Positions 1 through 17,185 of a DNA stretch of 64,000 nt are shown here, piece after piece (within the stretch, counting starts at the first letter, position 1; every line of letters begins with the position of its first letter). Where the stretch lies: positions 14,811,900 through 14,875,899 of the forward strand of contig NC_053138.1 of the NCBI RefSeq assembly GCF_016808335.1. The letters are read 5' to 3'. The position numbers and the translations under genes are program-made. Source of the stretch: Panicum virgatum. Taxonomy: Eukaryota; Streptophyta; Magnoliopsida; Poales; Poaceae. Below the pieces are notes generated by a model. The model ran no database searches and was not told the origin of the DNA. It saw only the letters and a program-made list of their open reading frames with translations.

Positions 1-1016
1 TGTTCGGCGCGCTGGACGAGCTGTTCGCCAAGACGGGCGTCCGGCCCAAGGACATCGGCATCCTGGTCGTCAACTGCAGCCTCTTCAACCCGACGCCGTC
101 GCTGTCCGCCATGATCATCAACCACTACAAGCTCCGGGGCAACATCGTGGGCTACAACCTCGGCGGCATGGGCTGCAGCGCGGGGCTCATCTCCATCGAC
201 CTCGCCAAGGACCTGCTGCAGTCGCACCCCAACACCTATGCCGTGGTCATCAGCATGGAGAACATCACCCTCAACTGGTACTTCGGCAACAACCGCTCCA
301 TGCTCGTGTCCAACTGCCTCTTCCGCATGGGCGGCGCGGCGATCCTGCTCTCCAACCGCGGCTCGGCGCGGCGCCGCTCCAAGTACCAGCTGGTGCACAC
401 GGTGCGCACCCACAAGGGCGCCGACGACCGCTGCTTCGGCTGCGTCACCCAGCGCGAGGACGAGGACGGCAAGGTGGGCGTGTCGCTGTCCAAGGACCTG
501 ATGGCCGTCGCCGGGGACGCGCTCAAGACCAACATCACCACGCTGGGCCCGCTGGTGCTGCCCATGTCGGAGCAGCTGCTCTTCTTCGCCACGCTCGTCG
601 CGCGTAGGGTCCTCAAGCGCAAGGTCAAGCCCTACATCCCGGACTTCAAGCTGGCGTTCGAGCACTTCTGCATCCACGCCGGCGGGCGCGCGGTGCTGGA
701 CGAGCTGGAGAAGAACCTCAAGCTGACGGACTGGCACATGGAGCCCTCCAGGATGACGCTGCACCGGTTCGGCAACACGTCCAGCAGCTCGCTCTGGTAC
801 GAGCTCGCCTACACCGAGGCCAAGGGCCGGATCAAGAAGGGCGACCGCACCTGGCAGATCGCCTTCGGGTCCGGCTTCAAGTGCAACAGCGCCGTGTGGA
901 AGGCGCTCCGGTCGGTGAACCCGGCCAAGGAGAAGGGCCTCGGGAACCCCTGGATGGAGGACGTCGAAAGCTACCCCGTGCCCGTCCCCAAGGTCTCGGT
1001 CGTCAGATCCGCATAA
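1..1016 (+). CDS. 3-ketoacyl-CoA synthase, 3' part (5' end outside window)
   Basis: This is the C-terminal ~337 residues of a plant FAE1-type 3-ketoacyl-CoA synthase. The enzyme does the condensing step of very-long-chain fatty acid elongation in the ER, feeding wax, cutin/suberin and sphingolipid synthesis. The frame is open from base 3 to the TAA at 1014-1016. I see the active-site Cys in GMGCSAG (codon 174-176), the catalytic His in FCIHAGG (675-677) and the catalytic Asn in FGNTSSSS (774-776), which complete the family's Cys-His-Asn triad. The C-terminal block [18 protein letters not shown] is typical. The family is about 500 residues long, so roughly 160 N-terminal residues, including the two membrane segments, lie upstream. 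No intron is seen, as is usual for many members. The paralogue number cannot be assigned. The 3' UTR is broken 74 bp after the stop by a solo LTR. Confidence 0.94.
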   Translation, partial: FGALDELFAKTGVRPKDIGILVVNCSLFNPTPSLSAMIINHYKLRGNIVGYNLGGMGCSAGLISIDLAKDLLQSHPNTYAVVISMENITLNWYFGNNRSMLVSNCLFRMGGAAILLSNRGSARRRSKYQLVHTVRTHKGADDRCFGCVTQREDEDGKVGVSLSKDLMAVAGDALKTNITTLGPLVLPMSEQLLFFATLVARRVLKRKVKPYIPDFKLAFEHFCIHAGGRAVLDELEKNLKLTDWHMEPSRMTLHRFGNTSSSSLWYELAYTEAKGRIKKGDRTWQIAFGSGFKCNSAVWKALRSVNPAKEKGLGNPWMEDVESYPVPVPKVSVVRSA

Positions 1017-1090
1017 GTGTGCGCAGGCTGTTGCAGGCATCGCCATTGCCGTTGCCTGTCTTTTCATCACATCTGTAGTAAGATTGTGTG

Positions 1091-4000
1091 TGTGAGAACC
1101 GTCCAATTTGATACTATTTTAAACGAACCGCCGGTCATTATCATCCAGATGAGAGTTAACACGTGCGTGCCGGAGAGCGTGCCACGTGTTATCCCACATC
1201 CAGAGACACGAATAACCGACACGTCATTCATTCAAAATAATATCAAATCCGGTAGTCCCGGTATGTGCTCCAACATACGCCCAGAATCAGCATATGCACA
1301 CATACCGTTTACAATCGAATACATCGCCAATAATCCACCAAGAGCAGTTTTATACGATCAGAGTTCACAGCTTAATATTACAAGTTCAACATATGTGGGT
1401 TTCAAACTTTACTTACAAGCATTGGGCTCACGAAAGCCATATTAAACAGAAACATAAAGTTTATTGCATTTACATGCTCTCGCGAAACTCGATTACGATA
1501 AAGACTTACTAAGGTAATGACGCCTTGCTCAAGGACATCATTACAGCCACCACGACCTATTCTTCCCCCGCGTTTGGATCAGCGGGGTAGAAATGGCCGA
1601 ACACCACTTCGGGCTCACCTGCAACTAGGTTTAGAAAGCAACCTGAGTACAAAAGGTACTCGCAAGACTTACGCGATTACGTATACAAGTATCATGCAAT
1701 GGCTCAAGTAAAAGCTTTAATGTTAAGTAATTATTGCACAAGCACTAGCTCTCTACACTATCACCTATCAAAATTAATTAATCTTGCCCAACCCAAACAC
1801 TTTTAGTTCATTAAGAGAGTAACATAAAAGCCAGTAGATCATTGACAAGACATGATTCCAAAACCAACAATACCGAAACTCTCTAAGAGGAATTCGGCGA
1901 ACCAAGAGCTTGCTCATAACCGAGAGCGCGGCAATTCGAATTGATTATAACCTTGCAAGGGTGTACTACTTTACCCACACGACGCGAGGACCATGCGACT
2001 CACCCAACCGATCACGCCGGGCAAGGGGGTACTCACGTCAACCGTTCCCAACAGGGCTCAACCGTTGAGGGTACGCCCAGCTTGCGCGTGGAGACTTAGT
2101 TCCACCGGGAACATCTCTAAACTTTCCTACACATAGTTCCACCCGGGGACACACTAAGCCTCCCTGCATAGCCCTTGGCCACACATCTGGGACCGGGCCC
2201 CAATGATCAAGTCAAAGAAGATAATTGGCTCATCCGTTCCATTATATTGGATATGTGGTAGCACGGAAAGGTACTCAAGGCCGATGGCATCCACTCGGTC
2301 CTTAATCGACCCAAGCGGACTATGCCCATGTGACTTCATTCTCTATGCCCTACCATTCCGCTCGAATCTCGGTACTACCAAACTCTACTTGCCCCAGCTC
2401 AAGTGCGATCAAGGATAAACAGGTAAGTGTGATACTCCAAACCATTACTTTCTAGCAAGCAATAGAAGTAACCTAAGCTGGGCTAAGCATCTAGTCAGGT
2501 TAAGTAATTAACTAACTAACTAGTGCCAAGAATAAAGATAACAAATCAAGGAAGGATTATGCATGAAGATAGGTATAAAAATGCAATACATACATACTAC
2601 ACTTATAGCCCAACAATACCCAGTGGAATAGCTAAACTAAATTAGATTAGAAAGGTGCAAGGAATATGCTTAGCTGCTTGCCTGGGTTAACTTCAGACTC
2701 GACCACGAACGGGACTCCGGGTTCAGGCTCCACGGACTCGGCGGGCTCCACGGGTTCGTTCTCCGACCGTTCGGTCACTAAAATGCATGAATGCGATGCA
2801 AGAATTAAAGAATGAACTAAACAGCAAGCATAAATCATGAAATAATTTAAGCATGCAGAGGACAATGCAAAGAACTCATGAAAATTGGTTTTGAAGTAAA
2901 ATCATTTTCCTATAAATAATCATATATAAAATAACTTTCAGCCACTCTAAACAAAGTAAATCAGAAAAGGAATGCAAACTAAACTAAACAAATCCAATAA
3001 AATTATCATGGGAACTAGGCAAGAACACAAGGCTAACAAAACTGGTTTTGCCATTTTATCACTTTCCAGCAAGAAGTTCTAGAATAAACCATTTTAAGAC
3101 AAAGTATAAGAAAACAAGCTAAAACTTTTATAAGCAGCAAGGAATCATATGAACAAGTTGCACCACTGAAAACTACACCTAACAAGGAGTCTAAAAAAAT
3201 TTGTTTTTACATTTTTCGAGCAGTATACAAATAACTAAGCAATAAACTCTCTTTTGCAAGATAAATCTATAGATAAATCTACAGAAAAGTAACATGCAAA
3301 ACAATATTTTTCCTAAGTATATCTCAGATAGAGGAATCCAACAAAACAAGTTTCATAATTTTTGGAGCTATACACGAATTTATACGAATTTTGCAAGATT
3401 GCAGAAAAACTAAACATCACAAAACCCTAACTAATTGCTAGATCCACCCCATCTCACAACCCCAGGCACTGACAAGAGGGGCCCGCTGGCCAGCGGCCCA
3501 CCCAGCCGGGTCAAGACAGGGCACGCGCCCTGACCGCAGCGTGGGCGCGGCCACGACGTCGCGGGTGACGCGCGGTGCGCGCGCACGCGCGTGCGCGGCG
3601 ACGGCGAGCGGCGGCGGCGCGAGGCGGCGCGGCGAAGCGGGGCCAGAGCGGGGAAGGGGAGGTGCGTACGGCGATGCGGAGGTGGCGGCGAGGCTCACCA
3701 GCGGCGGTGTGGGCGAGGAATTGCGGCGGACCGGCGGCGCGACGAGCAGAGGCGGCGGCGGGCGGAGGCGCTCGTCGCCGGCCCTGCAGGGAGGGAGAGA
3801 AGGCCGGGTGAGGGCCAAAATCGGAGGAGGAGGAGGAGAGCTACGTGATGCGCGCGCTAGATCGGGGGAAACCTCACCGGCGGCGACGAATCTCGGCGGC
3901 GACGAAGCTCGGGGGCGGCGGCGGCAATGGGGATTGGGGAACGGGGCTAGGGTTTGAGGCGGGGAACGGGGACGGGCCGGGCGCGGATAAGGAGAGGGGT

Positions 4001-4185
4001 GAGGAGAGAGTGAAGGGGCGGCACGGCTCGCGAGATTGGCCGGCACGTGGCACGGAAGTCGAGGTTGACCGGCGACGGGCGACGCGTGCCGCGGCGCCGA
4101 GCGAAACAGAGGAGAGGGAGAGGCTGACAGGTGGGACCCGACGGGATTTTTATTTTCTTTTCTCTTTTTTTTCCGGGTTGTGACA
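1091..4185 (-). mobile_element. Solo LTR of a Ty3/Gypsy element inserted in the synthase 3' UTR
   Basis: This 3.1-kb block begins TGTGAGAACCG and ends TTGTGACA. It aligns along its length with the two LTRs at 33506-36628 and 41916-45140, including the AACACGTG-rich start, the block around 'gtagtcccggtatgt', and the GC-rich stretch near its end. No gag-pol is attached, so it is a solo LTR. Flanking 5-mers are GTGTG and TTGTG, one mismatch, or a perfect TTGTG if the left border is at 1089. By comparison with the full element, its coding strand would be minus. It is more diverged than the other two copies. Reading frames in its GC-rich part (about 3440-4180) on both strands are compositional artefacts. 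Confidence 0.88.
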
Positions 4186-4959
4186 TTGTGTATCGGTCTG
4201 CTAGCTGTTCTTACGTGAGGTGTATTACTGACTAGCTGTGTTTAGTCTGGGGTATTATATATAGCGCGTGCGTGTTCGAGACGAGTGATTAGGTGATACT
4301 GTTCATTATAAGCAACTTAAACAGTTTCCATGATTTCTTTTGATTTATAGGTCTATTTGGTTTGACTAAAGTTGAGTACTAAATTTTAGCACATTTTCCC
4401 CGGGTACAGCTATGCTGCCTGATGTGCCAGAACCGAGTGAACTTGAACAATTCAGGCAGAAGCGTTTGATGTCTTGTCAGATTGACGTCCTTTTCTGTCC
4501 TTGCGAGAAATCCAAATTTTCTAGGGACTCCAGGAGATCGACATGTTTCTGTCAAATAATTGAGCGTGAGCGAGCTATACTGACCGGCTAAGTAGATCGG
4601 TTGAGCCACCGTGTAATTTTCTTCTTTCAATTTTCAAATCACTAGACGGGTGAATAATTGAGTCGCTAAATATCAAATCAGTAGATTGGATACTGTTCAT
4701 TATATGTATTAGCGTAAATATTGATGTATATGGAGCACATTTATCTCTTTCTTATCATACGTAATAATTATAAGCTGTGTGCTGTTGTATGCAAACAGCA
4801 ACAGTTGGCCAAAGGTTTACGAGGGCTTGTGAAACATATAAAGATACATGTCGTGATTTGAATGTCCTCGGATTTGCATGCTTTTTTGGATAAAAGGGAT
4901 GTAATTTTAGGTGAGCGCAACCAAACATTAGTTACAAAATTACTCTTACGTATTAGGTT
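4186..4959. other. Intergenic; displaced synthase 3' UTR and AT-rich sequence, no gene
   Basis: The first ~70 bp continue the interrupted 3' UTR of the ketoacyl-CoA synthase. The rest is AT-rich, without a convincing reading frame. A 'ctatttggtttgactaaag' stretch near 4352 looks like a MITE end, but I could not pair it with a second terminus. Confidence 0.5.
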
Positions 4960-4977
4960 AAAATGGTATGGATAGAG

Positions 4978-5910
4978 GATCTTTCCCCTTCTCTACAGTA
5001 AAAAGGGCGAAAGCAGGGCGACCGGGTTTCCGGCGTCGATTTCGTCGGCTCCCCCTTGCCTCCGGCGGCTGCTCTGGTGTCGGAGGTGATGAGGAGAGGC
5101 GAAATCGATATCCGGCGTATATACCTTCTACTTTTAGCTTAGGCTTAGGTAGGTTAGGGTTAGTTTCCCAGTTGTGCTTCTTCGGTGGCGGCGGCGGCTT
5201 GATCGGCGCTTCCTCTGGCGATGGTTACTGCTGGGTCCTCCTCCTTCTCCTTGACGGTGCTTCGTGCTTCGTTGCTGAGGGGGAGTTTTGGTTCCTCCGA
5301 GGCGGTTTCGGCGTCGTGCACTCTGGCTTGTGAAGTCTTTGATTCCCGCCGGCGGTTGGTTGGGGGAGACGTCGTCGGCTTCATGGAATAAGGTACTCAA
5401 GATCACTCTCTTCTTCACCGGTGTGTTCTCCGGTGCCGGTGTTGGATCTGTGAGTTTGGGGCCTTCCCAATCTTGGGTTTCTTTGGAGATGTCGGGTTGG
5501 GATAGCCTTTGTACTGGAGTATGCTTGTTCTTCCTTGGCGATGCGGTTGCTGTTGTATTTCCTGGTCTGGTGGTGGCGACTTGGTGCTCTGGGAGGGATG
5601 ATGATGGTGGAAGAGGGTTGAAATCAGCGGAGCCGACGACTGCTGGTCTACTACCGAGTACCTCTTGCAGTCTTCCAAAGCTTGGAGTCCGCTCGCTGAT
5701 TTCACAAGGCGAAGATGGAAGATGGAGCATCTGGGGCGTTTCACAAGCCTGGGTAAAGCAACATTGGCTGTCTGCTCCGAGGAGAACGAAGAACAGTGGC
5801 AGTGAGGATCTTGTTGTAATTTATAGATTACTCAGGGACCTTTCTATAAGAAGGGAATGTTTTGTACTCTCTTTTCTAATATAAGTGACGTTCTTTCTCG
5901 CAAAAAAAAA
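4978..5910 (+). mobile_element. Poly-A retroposon (LINE-derived or processed transcript) with 18-bp target duplication
   Basis: A 0.93-kb insertion ends in a run of A at 5902-5914. It is bounded by the direct repeat AAAATGGTATGGATAGAG at 4960-4977 and 5911-5928. Poly-A plus a long target duplication is the signature of target-primed reverse transcription. The 5' part is GC-rich and UTR-like. The 3' part ends 'ttctaatataagtgacg', which resembles plant LINE 3' UTRs. It contains a 198-codon open frame (5288-5884) with no domain I recognise, probably not a gene. A non-autonomous LINE derivative with most of its interior missing is the best guess; a processed pseudogene is possible. Confidence 0.75.
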
Positions 5911-5939
5911 AAAATGGTATGGATAGAGAAAAGTACTTT

Positions 5940-6291
5940 TCATAATATAATCTTGGCAGTATACATGTCGTGATAGGAATGGTGCCCATCTCGTGCTATC
6001 CTGGAGACGGATTTCAGTTCCATGGTAAGAGCTCTGTTGGTGCAGGAGGAGCAGCGCTCACGACTGAAGCTCATCATCAACGAAGCCAAGGGAGCCGGTG
6101 AGGGCCCGACGGAGTGGACAGTGGCCCATACGAGAAGAGAGAGCAATGGCGTGGCTCGCGCAGCTGGCAAAACGAAATCGGCATTCATCAATGTGGCGTT
6201 TCGTAGCTCCGGTGTGTTGAGCAACTAGTTACTCAAGAATGTAATGAACTTTCTGAGTAACATAAATTAAACTCTCTTCTCTTAGCAAAAA
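5940..6291 (+). mobile_element. 5'-truncated LINE (RNase H-like tail and 3' UTR) with target duplication
   Basis: This second retroposon lies immediately downstream of the first. The direct repeat AAAAGTACTTT sits at 5929-5939 and 6292-6302, with a short A run at 6287-6295. The open frame 6022-6228 ends with WTVAHTRRESNGVARAAG. That matches the end of the RNase H-like domain found in plant L1-type LINEs and RVT_3 genes (W-x-V-x-H-x-x-R-x-x-N-x-x-A). Upstream codons read RNGAHLVLSW in another register. It is a dead 3' fragment of a longer element. Confidence 0.72.
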
Positions 6292-6365
6292 AAAAGTACT
6301 TTACAAATTAGTTACAGCTGTAATGTACTTGCATGTGATTGGAGGAGATATTACTCTGTTCTGCT

Positions 6366-6480
6366 GGCTGCGGCTGGTGGCTAGTGCTGGTTTGTTGTGA
6401 GAGAAAATTACTGCTGCCTAGCTGGTGACTGGCGGCTGGTGCTGGTTTGGTGTGAGAGAAAATTACTGTTGGTTGGCTGG
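6366..6480. repeat. Imperfect tandem duplication, ~57-bp unit, two copies
   Basis: Two adjacent copies share 'gctggtttg', 'gtgagagaaaattactg' and 'ggctgg'. No coding signal is seen. It lies between the LINE insertions and the Ran promoter. Confidence 0.65.
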
Positions 6481-6552
6481 AGAAGCAGCCAGCAGAACAG
6501 CCGGCGGCCGTACGGTTCAAGCACATACTTTCCCTCTTTTAAAGGAAATTTA

Positions 6553-6748
6553 AAGCCTATTTAGTTTGCTACCAAAATTCGTCATATCAAAATGTAGATA
6601 AGATTATAATTTTTGGCTGTCGTTTGGTTGGAATCCAATTAGTATCCCATCTAACTAAATCTTATTAAATTGTCAAAATTTTGGTAAAAAAGATTGGTAT
6701 GCTCATATTTTGCTATGGTAAATTTTAGTGGCCAACCAAGCAGACCTT
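6553..6748. mobile_element. Tourist-like (PIF/Harbinger) MITE, imperfect
   Basis: An AT-rich 0.2-kb block has inverted ends: AAGCCTATTTAGTTTGC on the left and, as reverse complement, AAGGTCTGCTTGGTTGG on the right. These resemble the GGxCTGTTTGGTT ends of grass Tourist elements. The 3-bp target duplication is ambiguous (TTA against ATA), so the borders are approximate. Confidence 0.45.
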
Positions 6749-6860
6749 ATAGATATGTTATTCTTACAAAAATTTAGCTTGAACACATGGACCTTAAACA
6801 AACACCGTATTATCTCAGACCCAAATATCAAAGGGCCGAAAAAGCGAAAATAGTTAGATC

Positions 6861-7145
6861 GGCCCACCCTGTGCATTGTCGTGTGAACAACAAGAGAAGC
6901 CCAAACGGCCCACGCTGCCGCTGCAACGGCACCTTCTGGATCCGACGGCTAGAAATCTCGCGTGGGACGAAAGCTAGCCGGATCCGATCCCCACCCGCCG
7001 CCCAAGATCCGGCGGCCACAATTCCTGCGTCCATCCAAAGCTAACAAAACTTCGCACCCCCGAGAAAAAAATAACACGCGACCGCAGCTATAAAACCCGC
7101 CTCCACCGGCGGCTCACTCAAACTCCGTTTCGAATTCTAGGGTTT
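6861..7145 (+). promoter_or_regulatory. Ran promoter and leader: three site II motifs, TATA box, telo-box
   Basis: Upstream of the Ran start there are GGCCCA at 6861 and 6907 and AGCCCA at 6898. These are TGGGCC/TGGGCT 'site II' motifs read on the minus strand. A TATA box TATAAAA lies at 7089-7095. TAGGGTTT at 7138-7145 is the reverse of the telo-box AAACCCTA, downstream of the TATA box in the leader. Site II plus telo-box is an established pairing in plant housekeeping and proliferation-linked promoters, bound by TCP and Myb/TRB-type factors. The site calls are direct observation; their use here is inferred. Confidence 0.65.
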
Positions 7146-7211
7146 TGCTGCTCTCCCGTGCTCTGAAGGCCGCATCGCCGCATTAGGTGCGGTTCCTCGC
7201 GTGCGACCGTA

Positions 7212-9729
7212 ATGGTGAGCGCCCGTACTGATCCGATTTTTGTCATATTTGATCTGCGGATCTGGGGCTGCGTGTGGTTGATCTGTGATGTTTTTGTGGT
7301 TTTCAGGCGCTGCCGAACCAGGGGACTGTCGATTACCCCAGCTTCAAGCTCGTCATCGTTGGAGATGGCGGAACGGGTGAGTTCCTAGCCGTACCGTGTC
7401 ACGATTATTTGTTAGAAATGGTAGAATATAATGTGTTGAGTTCCTATGTGCAATTAGTTTCTACGAGATCTGATGGATCGCAACTTCTGATGTTGTGGAA
7501 TCTGCCGATGTTATGGTCCTCCGCGACTGTAATAGTCGATAGAGATTTTGGTGGTGCTAATTTTAGTCATGCTCGTGTTATAGAGTTGCAAGCTCTTTTG
7601 GATTCCTTGTAACATAGACTGAACGAGGTACTATAAGTCAGGATCATGGTTTTTTTTTGTTTACAAAACTAGTACTGATTCTGACAAATGCTTGTATCAC
7701 AACTAGAGAACGAGGCTTTGTATTTCATCTGTTAAATAGGTGAAATCCGACTTTTCATGTAAATTAGGGGAGCACATGTGAAGAATCTAAATTTTTGGAA
7801 TTCTGTGGATGCACAACTAGTTTGCTCTTGATTATAAATGACACAACCTTTTCCATGAGAAGGCTTTGACATTTGTTAGTATGCCATTTATCAATTTTGT
7901 TGCCTGTAATATTGTAGATTTCACGGTCCCTACTTCCTAGGCATATATTGACCTCACTAAGATTATTTGTTCTCCACCTTGTATCAATCCTTTCTGAAAT
8001 CCTTCTGGCTGCTGTACTATTTTAACCCTTGATGTCATTTGGTAACAGGTAAAACCACATTCGTGAAGAGGCATCTCACTGGAGAGTTTGAGAAGAAATA
8101 TGAGCGTAAGTGCCATGTTGACTTGGGTTTTGTTTCACTGCTTATAGTCCCTGTTCTGCTAGGCGCTCGCCTAGGCGCGATTCCGCGCGATTAATCGCGA
8201 GGCGAGGCCCGTCGCCTGGCCTAGGGTGGTAGGCGGACCCCTAGGCGGGCGCAGCTCGGCGGCGGCGCCGGGGTGGGGGTGGAGAAGCGTCCGGCGGAGG
8301 TCGCCGGTGGGGGAGGAGGAGCTGCGGGCGGCGGCGGGCGCTCGCACAGGCTTTTCCGGCAGCGGCGGGCACAGGCGCGGGCAGCGGAGGGCGCGGGCGT
8401 ATGCTGGCAGCGGAGGGCGCGTGCGGGAGAGGGAGAGAGACGAGAGAAGCAGAAAGGATGCGGGAGAAGGTCTGAGGCAGAGTTGCCTTCAAATGGGCTT
8501 TTTTCCCTTTTTCTCCCTTTTCAAGACCACTCATATCCTTTTTTTTCTTTTCTTTTAAGTATTTATACATGTATTATTCATCGCCTAGCAGCGCCTAGGC
8601 GCGATTACTCCCGACTAGGCGCTAGGCTGAGGGTCCGCGCCTAGAATCCGACTAGCGCCTAGCGGAACCATGCTTATAGTCAACAGTACTGATTGCTAAT
8701 GCATTTCATTTCTTCAGCAACCATTGGTGTGGAAGTTCATCCGTTGGATTTCACTACTAACTGTGGTAAGATCCGTTTCTACTGCTGGGATACAGCTGGG
8801 CAAGAGAAGTTTGGTGGCCTCAGGGATGGATACTAGTAAGTGCTATTTGTGATTATTTTTCTAGGAAATGTGATGATGTTCTGGTAAATTTCGTTTGTAT
8901 TAATGATTTATTTCAGTGATATCTTACTAATGAAGCGAACATACTGTGTAAAATTAATGTGTTCATTCAGCATAAAAACTGTTCTCCATTGCATAACTGC
9001 TTCTAATTTTCTATTTCCATGCAGTATCCATGGCCAGTGTGCGATCATTATGTTTGATGTTACCTCAAGGCTGACTTACAAGAATGTTCCTACATGGCAT
9101 AGGGACCTGTGCAGGTTTGTTTCAATCTTTTGTCTACTTGTGCTAGATGTAGAATTTTGTTGGTAGATTCTGATGCTCAATAAATTCATGCAGGGTGTGT
9201 GAAAACATCCCCATCGTCCTGTGTGGTAACAAGGTTGATGTGAAGAACAGGCAGGTGAAGGCCAAGCAGGTCACCTTCCACAGGAAGAAGAATCTGCAGT
9301 ACTATGAAATTTCTGCTAAGAGCAACTACAACTTTGAGAAGCCGTTCCTTTACCTTGCAAGGAAGCTGGCTGGGTAATCAACTCAGTACTTAGTTCTTTG
9401 CATCTTTGGGCTCTCAGCTAACTACCTCTACGCATATTAATTCTTGTCATTGCCTCTCGCTGTTATCAGGGATTCCAACATTCACTTTGTTGAAGCCGTC
9501 GCTCTTAAGCCTCCTGAAGTTACCATTGACATGGCCATGCAGCAACAGTGAGTATCATCTTTGTTCTTATTGACTTAGTCATTTTTATGATCTTCACCAA
9601 TCTGTTGCCCAAATTCAAAGTGCAGCAAGAGCTGATTCACTTCTCATTTTTACTTGAAGGCATGAAGCTGAGCTTATTGCTGCTGCAGCACAACCTCTTC
9701 CTGATGACGATGATGATCTCATTGAGTGA
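7212..9729 (+). CDS. RAN: GTP-binding nuclear protein Ran, 8 exons, 221 aa
   Basis: Ran is a small GTPase that sets the direction of nuclear import and export and acts in spindle and nuclear-envelope assembly. I place coding exons at 7212-7214 (ATG only), 7307-7376, 8049-8105, 8718-8835, 9025-9114, 9194-9373, 9470-9547 and 9660-9729. All junctions are GT-AG, the frame is continuous, and the 221 residues match the usual plant Ran length. Visible motifs are the P-loop GDGGTGKTT, the effector TIGVEV, the switch II DTAGQEK, NKVD and ISAKS for guanine recognition, and an acidic DDDDDLIE tail. There is no C-terminal prenylation Cys, as expected for Ran. Intron 3 carries a hAT-like MITE. The first intron directly follows the start codon, so no ATG choice arises. 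Expression is probably constitutive given the promoter motifs. Confidence 0.96.
8149..8672. mobile_element. hAT-like MITE in Ran intron 3, 8-bp target duplication CTTATAGT
   Basis: A 524-bp insertion is bounded by CTTATAGT at 8141-8148 and 8673-8680. Ends are imperfect inverted repeats (CCCTGTTCTGCTAGGCG against the reverse-complement CATGGTTCCGCTAGGCG). Both flanks are rich in CGCCTAGGCG palindromes. The interior is GC-rich and gives spurious reading frames on both strands. The 8-bp duplication points to the hAT superfamily. No transposase is encoded. Confidence 0.8.
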
Positions 9730-11146
9730 AAGTGGATCGTGAGTCTCATTCTTGAGCCGATGGAGTTGTGCCTCGCACAAGAGTTGTCTTGGGGGCGAAC
9801 TCTCTCTAGAGTTAGGGTTGTCTGAATCTGGATATTTTCCCGTGTCAAGGACATGTTGCTACTTTTAAATGTGTGAAATCTCGATGGACATGACTCCATG
9901 AATTTGCTGGCTCCTTAATACATTGCTTTGTAACTCTGGTACTCTGGTTATTGATGGTAATGTGTGGCAGTCAGCCTTCTACTGTCTCGATTAGTTACTT
10001 ACCTGCTGTACCATATCAAGCTGCTTCGGGCGTATTTCTTTTGTTTTGGTTATAAATTTTCCAAATCACAGCATGAACGGGGACCGATTAATGGGGTGGG
10101 CCGCGCTGATGTCTGATAATTACGTATGTGTTTGTAATGGTTGGATTCATGCGAGCTTCTCGTTTGTTAGTAAAGGAGGTCAGGTTCGTGTAAAAAAAAG
10201 TTGACAATGCTCAGATTCGTGTAAAAAAACAAGTAATCCAAGAGGTTTTCTTCTTTGAATTAACAATACTATTGCAAATCCGCAGTGGGGGGACTTTTTT
10301 CCTTTTTGATACAGACAGTTGGGACAATCTTGAAAGGCAAATCAATAGTTACCGACTGCCGACGCGGATTCCTAGCCGAACGAAAGTCCGAAACTGATCG
10401 ATTTTGAAGTAAAATTGTGCTGATGGTGCGCCTTTTCAAGTTGCTGAATCGAAAATGTCTCTCGAGCTGCCGAGCCTCGGAGGTCAGACCGTCAGAGCGG
10501 CTGGGTGCCTGGGTTTATAGCTGCCTTTGATCAGCCGTGAATTTGGCAATCCTTTCAGAAGTTTAGCATATAACAAGGGGTGTGTTTGGAGAACTAAAGA
10601 GCTATTTGCGTTAGAGCTATTTAGTTTAAACAAATAGCCCTCCAATAAAATAGTCCTTCATATATTTAGATTCAAAAATTATTTAGCTTTTAATGTATTT
10701 CCCAATCATTTCGCTGCCACTTTTACAAAAGAGAGTGAGAGAATCAGTGGAGCTCACTCGAAATAGCTCAAATAATTACCTTTTGGTGGTATGGTTTTTT
10801 GAGATAAGCTATTTATACATAACTAAGAACTAACTCTCATATTTGGAGAGTTTAAACTATTCTAAACTAAAAAAAAAGTAAGCTAGAAATAATCTTGGAG
10901 ACCCAAGCATACCCTAACTCTTGAGCAGGCAAAATAAGAGAGCCGCCATGGTGGCAGTCCTTGAGCGCCGGCCCGTCGTGCTCGTCCAGTCGCGCTGTGC
11001 ACTTCAGTGCGGCAGTGACCCTTCCACCTCGGCCAGCCAGATAAACCCAGCGCAGAATCAAAAGAATATCACCTCGGCTAGCGGGCGGAGGCCTCGAGAC
11101 GCTAAACCCTTGGCCTTTTCTCTCTCCCACCGCCGCCACCACCAAC
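9730..11146. other. Ran 3' UTR and intergenic DNA, no gene seen
   Basis: The first 200-300 bp are the Ran 3' UTR. 10100-10560 has no recognisable feature. 10570-10870 is AT-rich with MITE-like words ('gtgtgtttggagaactaaag', 'actctccaaatatgagag') that I could not resolve into one element with a clear target duplication. 10900-11146 is the upstream region of the first malate dehydrogenase gene; no TATA box stands out. Confidence 0.5.
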
Positions 11147-11301
11147 TTCCCTTCAGATCCCATCCACCCTTTGGACCCTTCCATCTGACCCGTCCCTCAA
11201 CCACCACCACCCGCCGCCGCCGCCCGCCTGACCGCCTCCGCTCCCCTCACCAATCCACAGCGAGACGCGCCCCCGGGCGAGCCCAACTCCGAAGAGCCGC
11301 G

Positions 11302-16741
<5,440 letters not shown>

Positions 16742-17185
16742 GCACTTTGCCTGGACTCTTTAACAATTCATGCCAAGCTGAGATCTCTTGAAATTTTTGT
16801 TTGACTTTTTTTTCTGCCCCTCTTCTGCTGGGAAGTCGAGGCGTTGTGCTCCACAATAAAAATCCAGCAGCTTAGTTGCCAACCTGTACAAAAGTTGTAC
16901 CAGAAACAACCACACCGGTCACCGGTGCCTTTTGTGCTCGGCCAATGGCTTGGTGAGCCGTGGCGGAAATGGGAACGGACTTGCCACTTGCTATATCCTG
17001 CTTGTTATTTTGGTATTGTACCTGGACTTCTAGGTACCAATCTGCTGTTCCTCGTGAGACCTTGCACTGTTGAGCCGAACATTGCTGGTTCAGATCAAAT
17101 TCCAAGGGTCGAAGCAACGTGCTATGATTGCTGACGGGCGATGTGTGGTTTTCAGATTGATTGTAGAGCCTGGAACGAGCATGTA

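Noticed and set aside
3438..4183. GC-rich overlapping frames on both strands
   Set aside because: They lie in the solo LTR; the homologous GC-rich parts of the other two LTRs do not keep the frames.
4340..4960. Possible MITE between 'ctatttggtttgac' and 'gcaaccaaacattag'
   Set aside because: The two ends match too poorly and no target duplication could be fixed.
5288..5884. 198-codon frame inside the first retroposon
   Set aside because: No recognised domain, and it overlaps an antisense frame of equal length; the poly-A-tailed insertion explains the segment.
8226..8644. Frames of 110-123 codons inside Ran intron 3
   Set aside because: They fall within the hAT-like MITE delimited by the CTTATAGT duplication.
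10921..11301. N-terminal extension of the first malate dehydrogenase (frame open to 10921)
   Set aside because: The paralogue lacks it, homology begins only near 11147, and the ATG at 11302 gives a standard presequence and family length.
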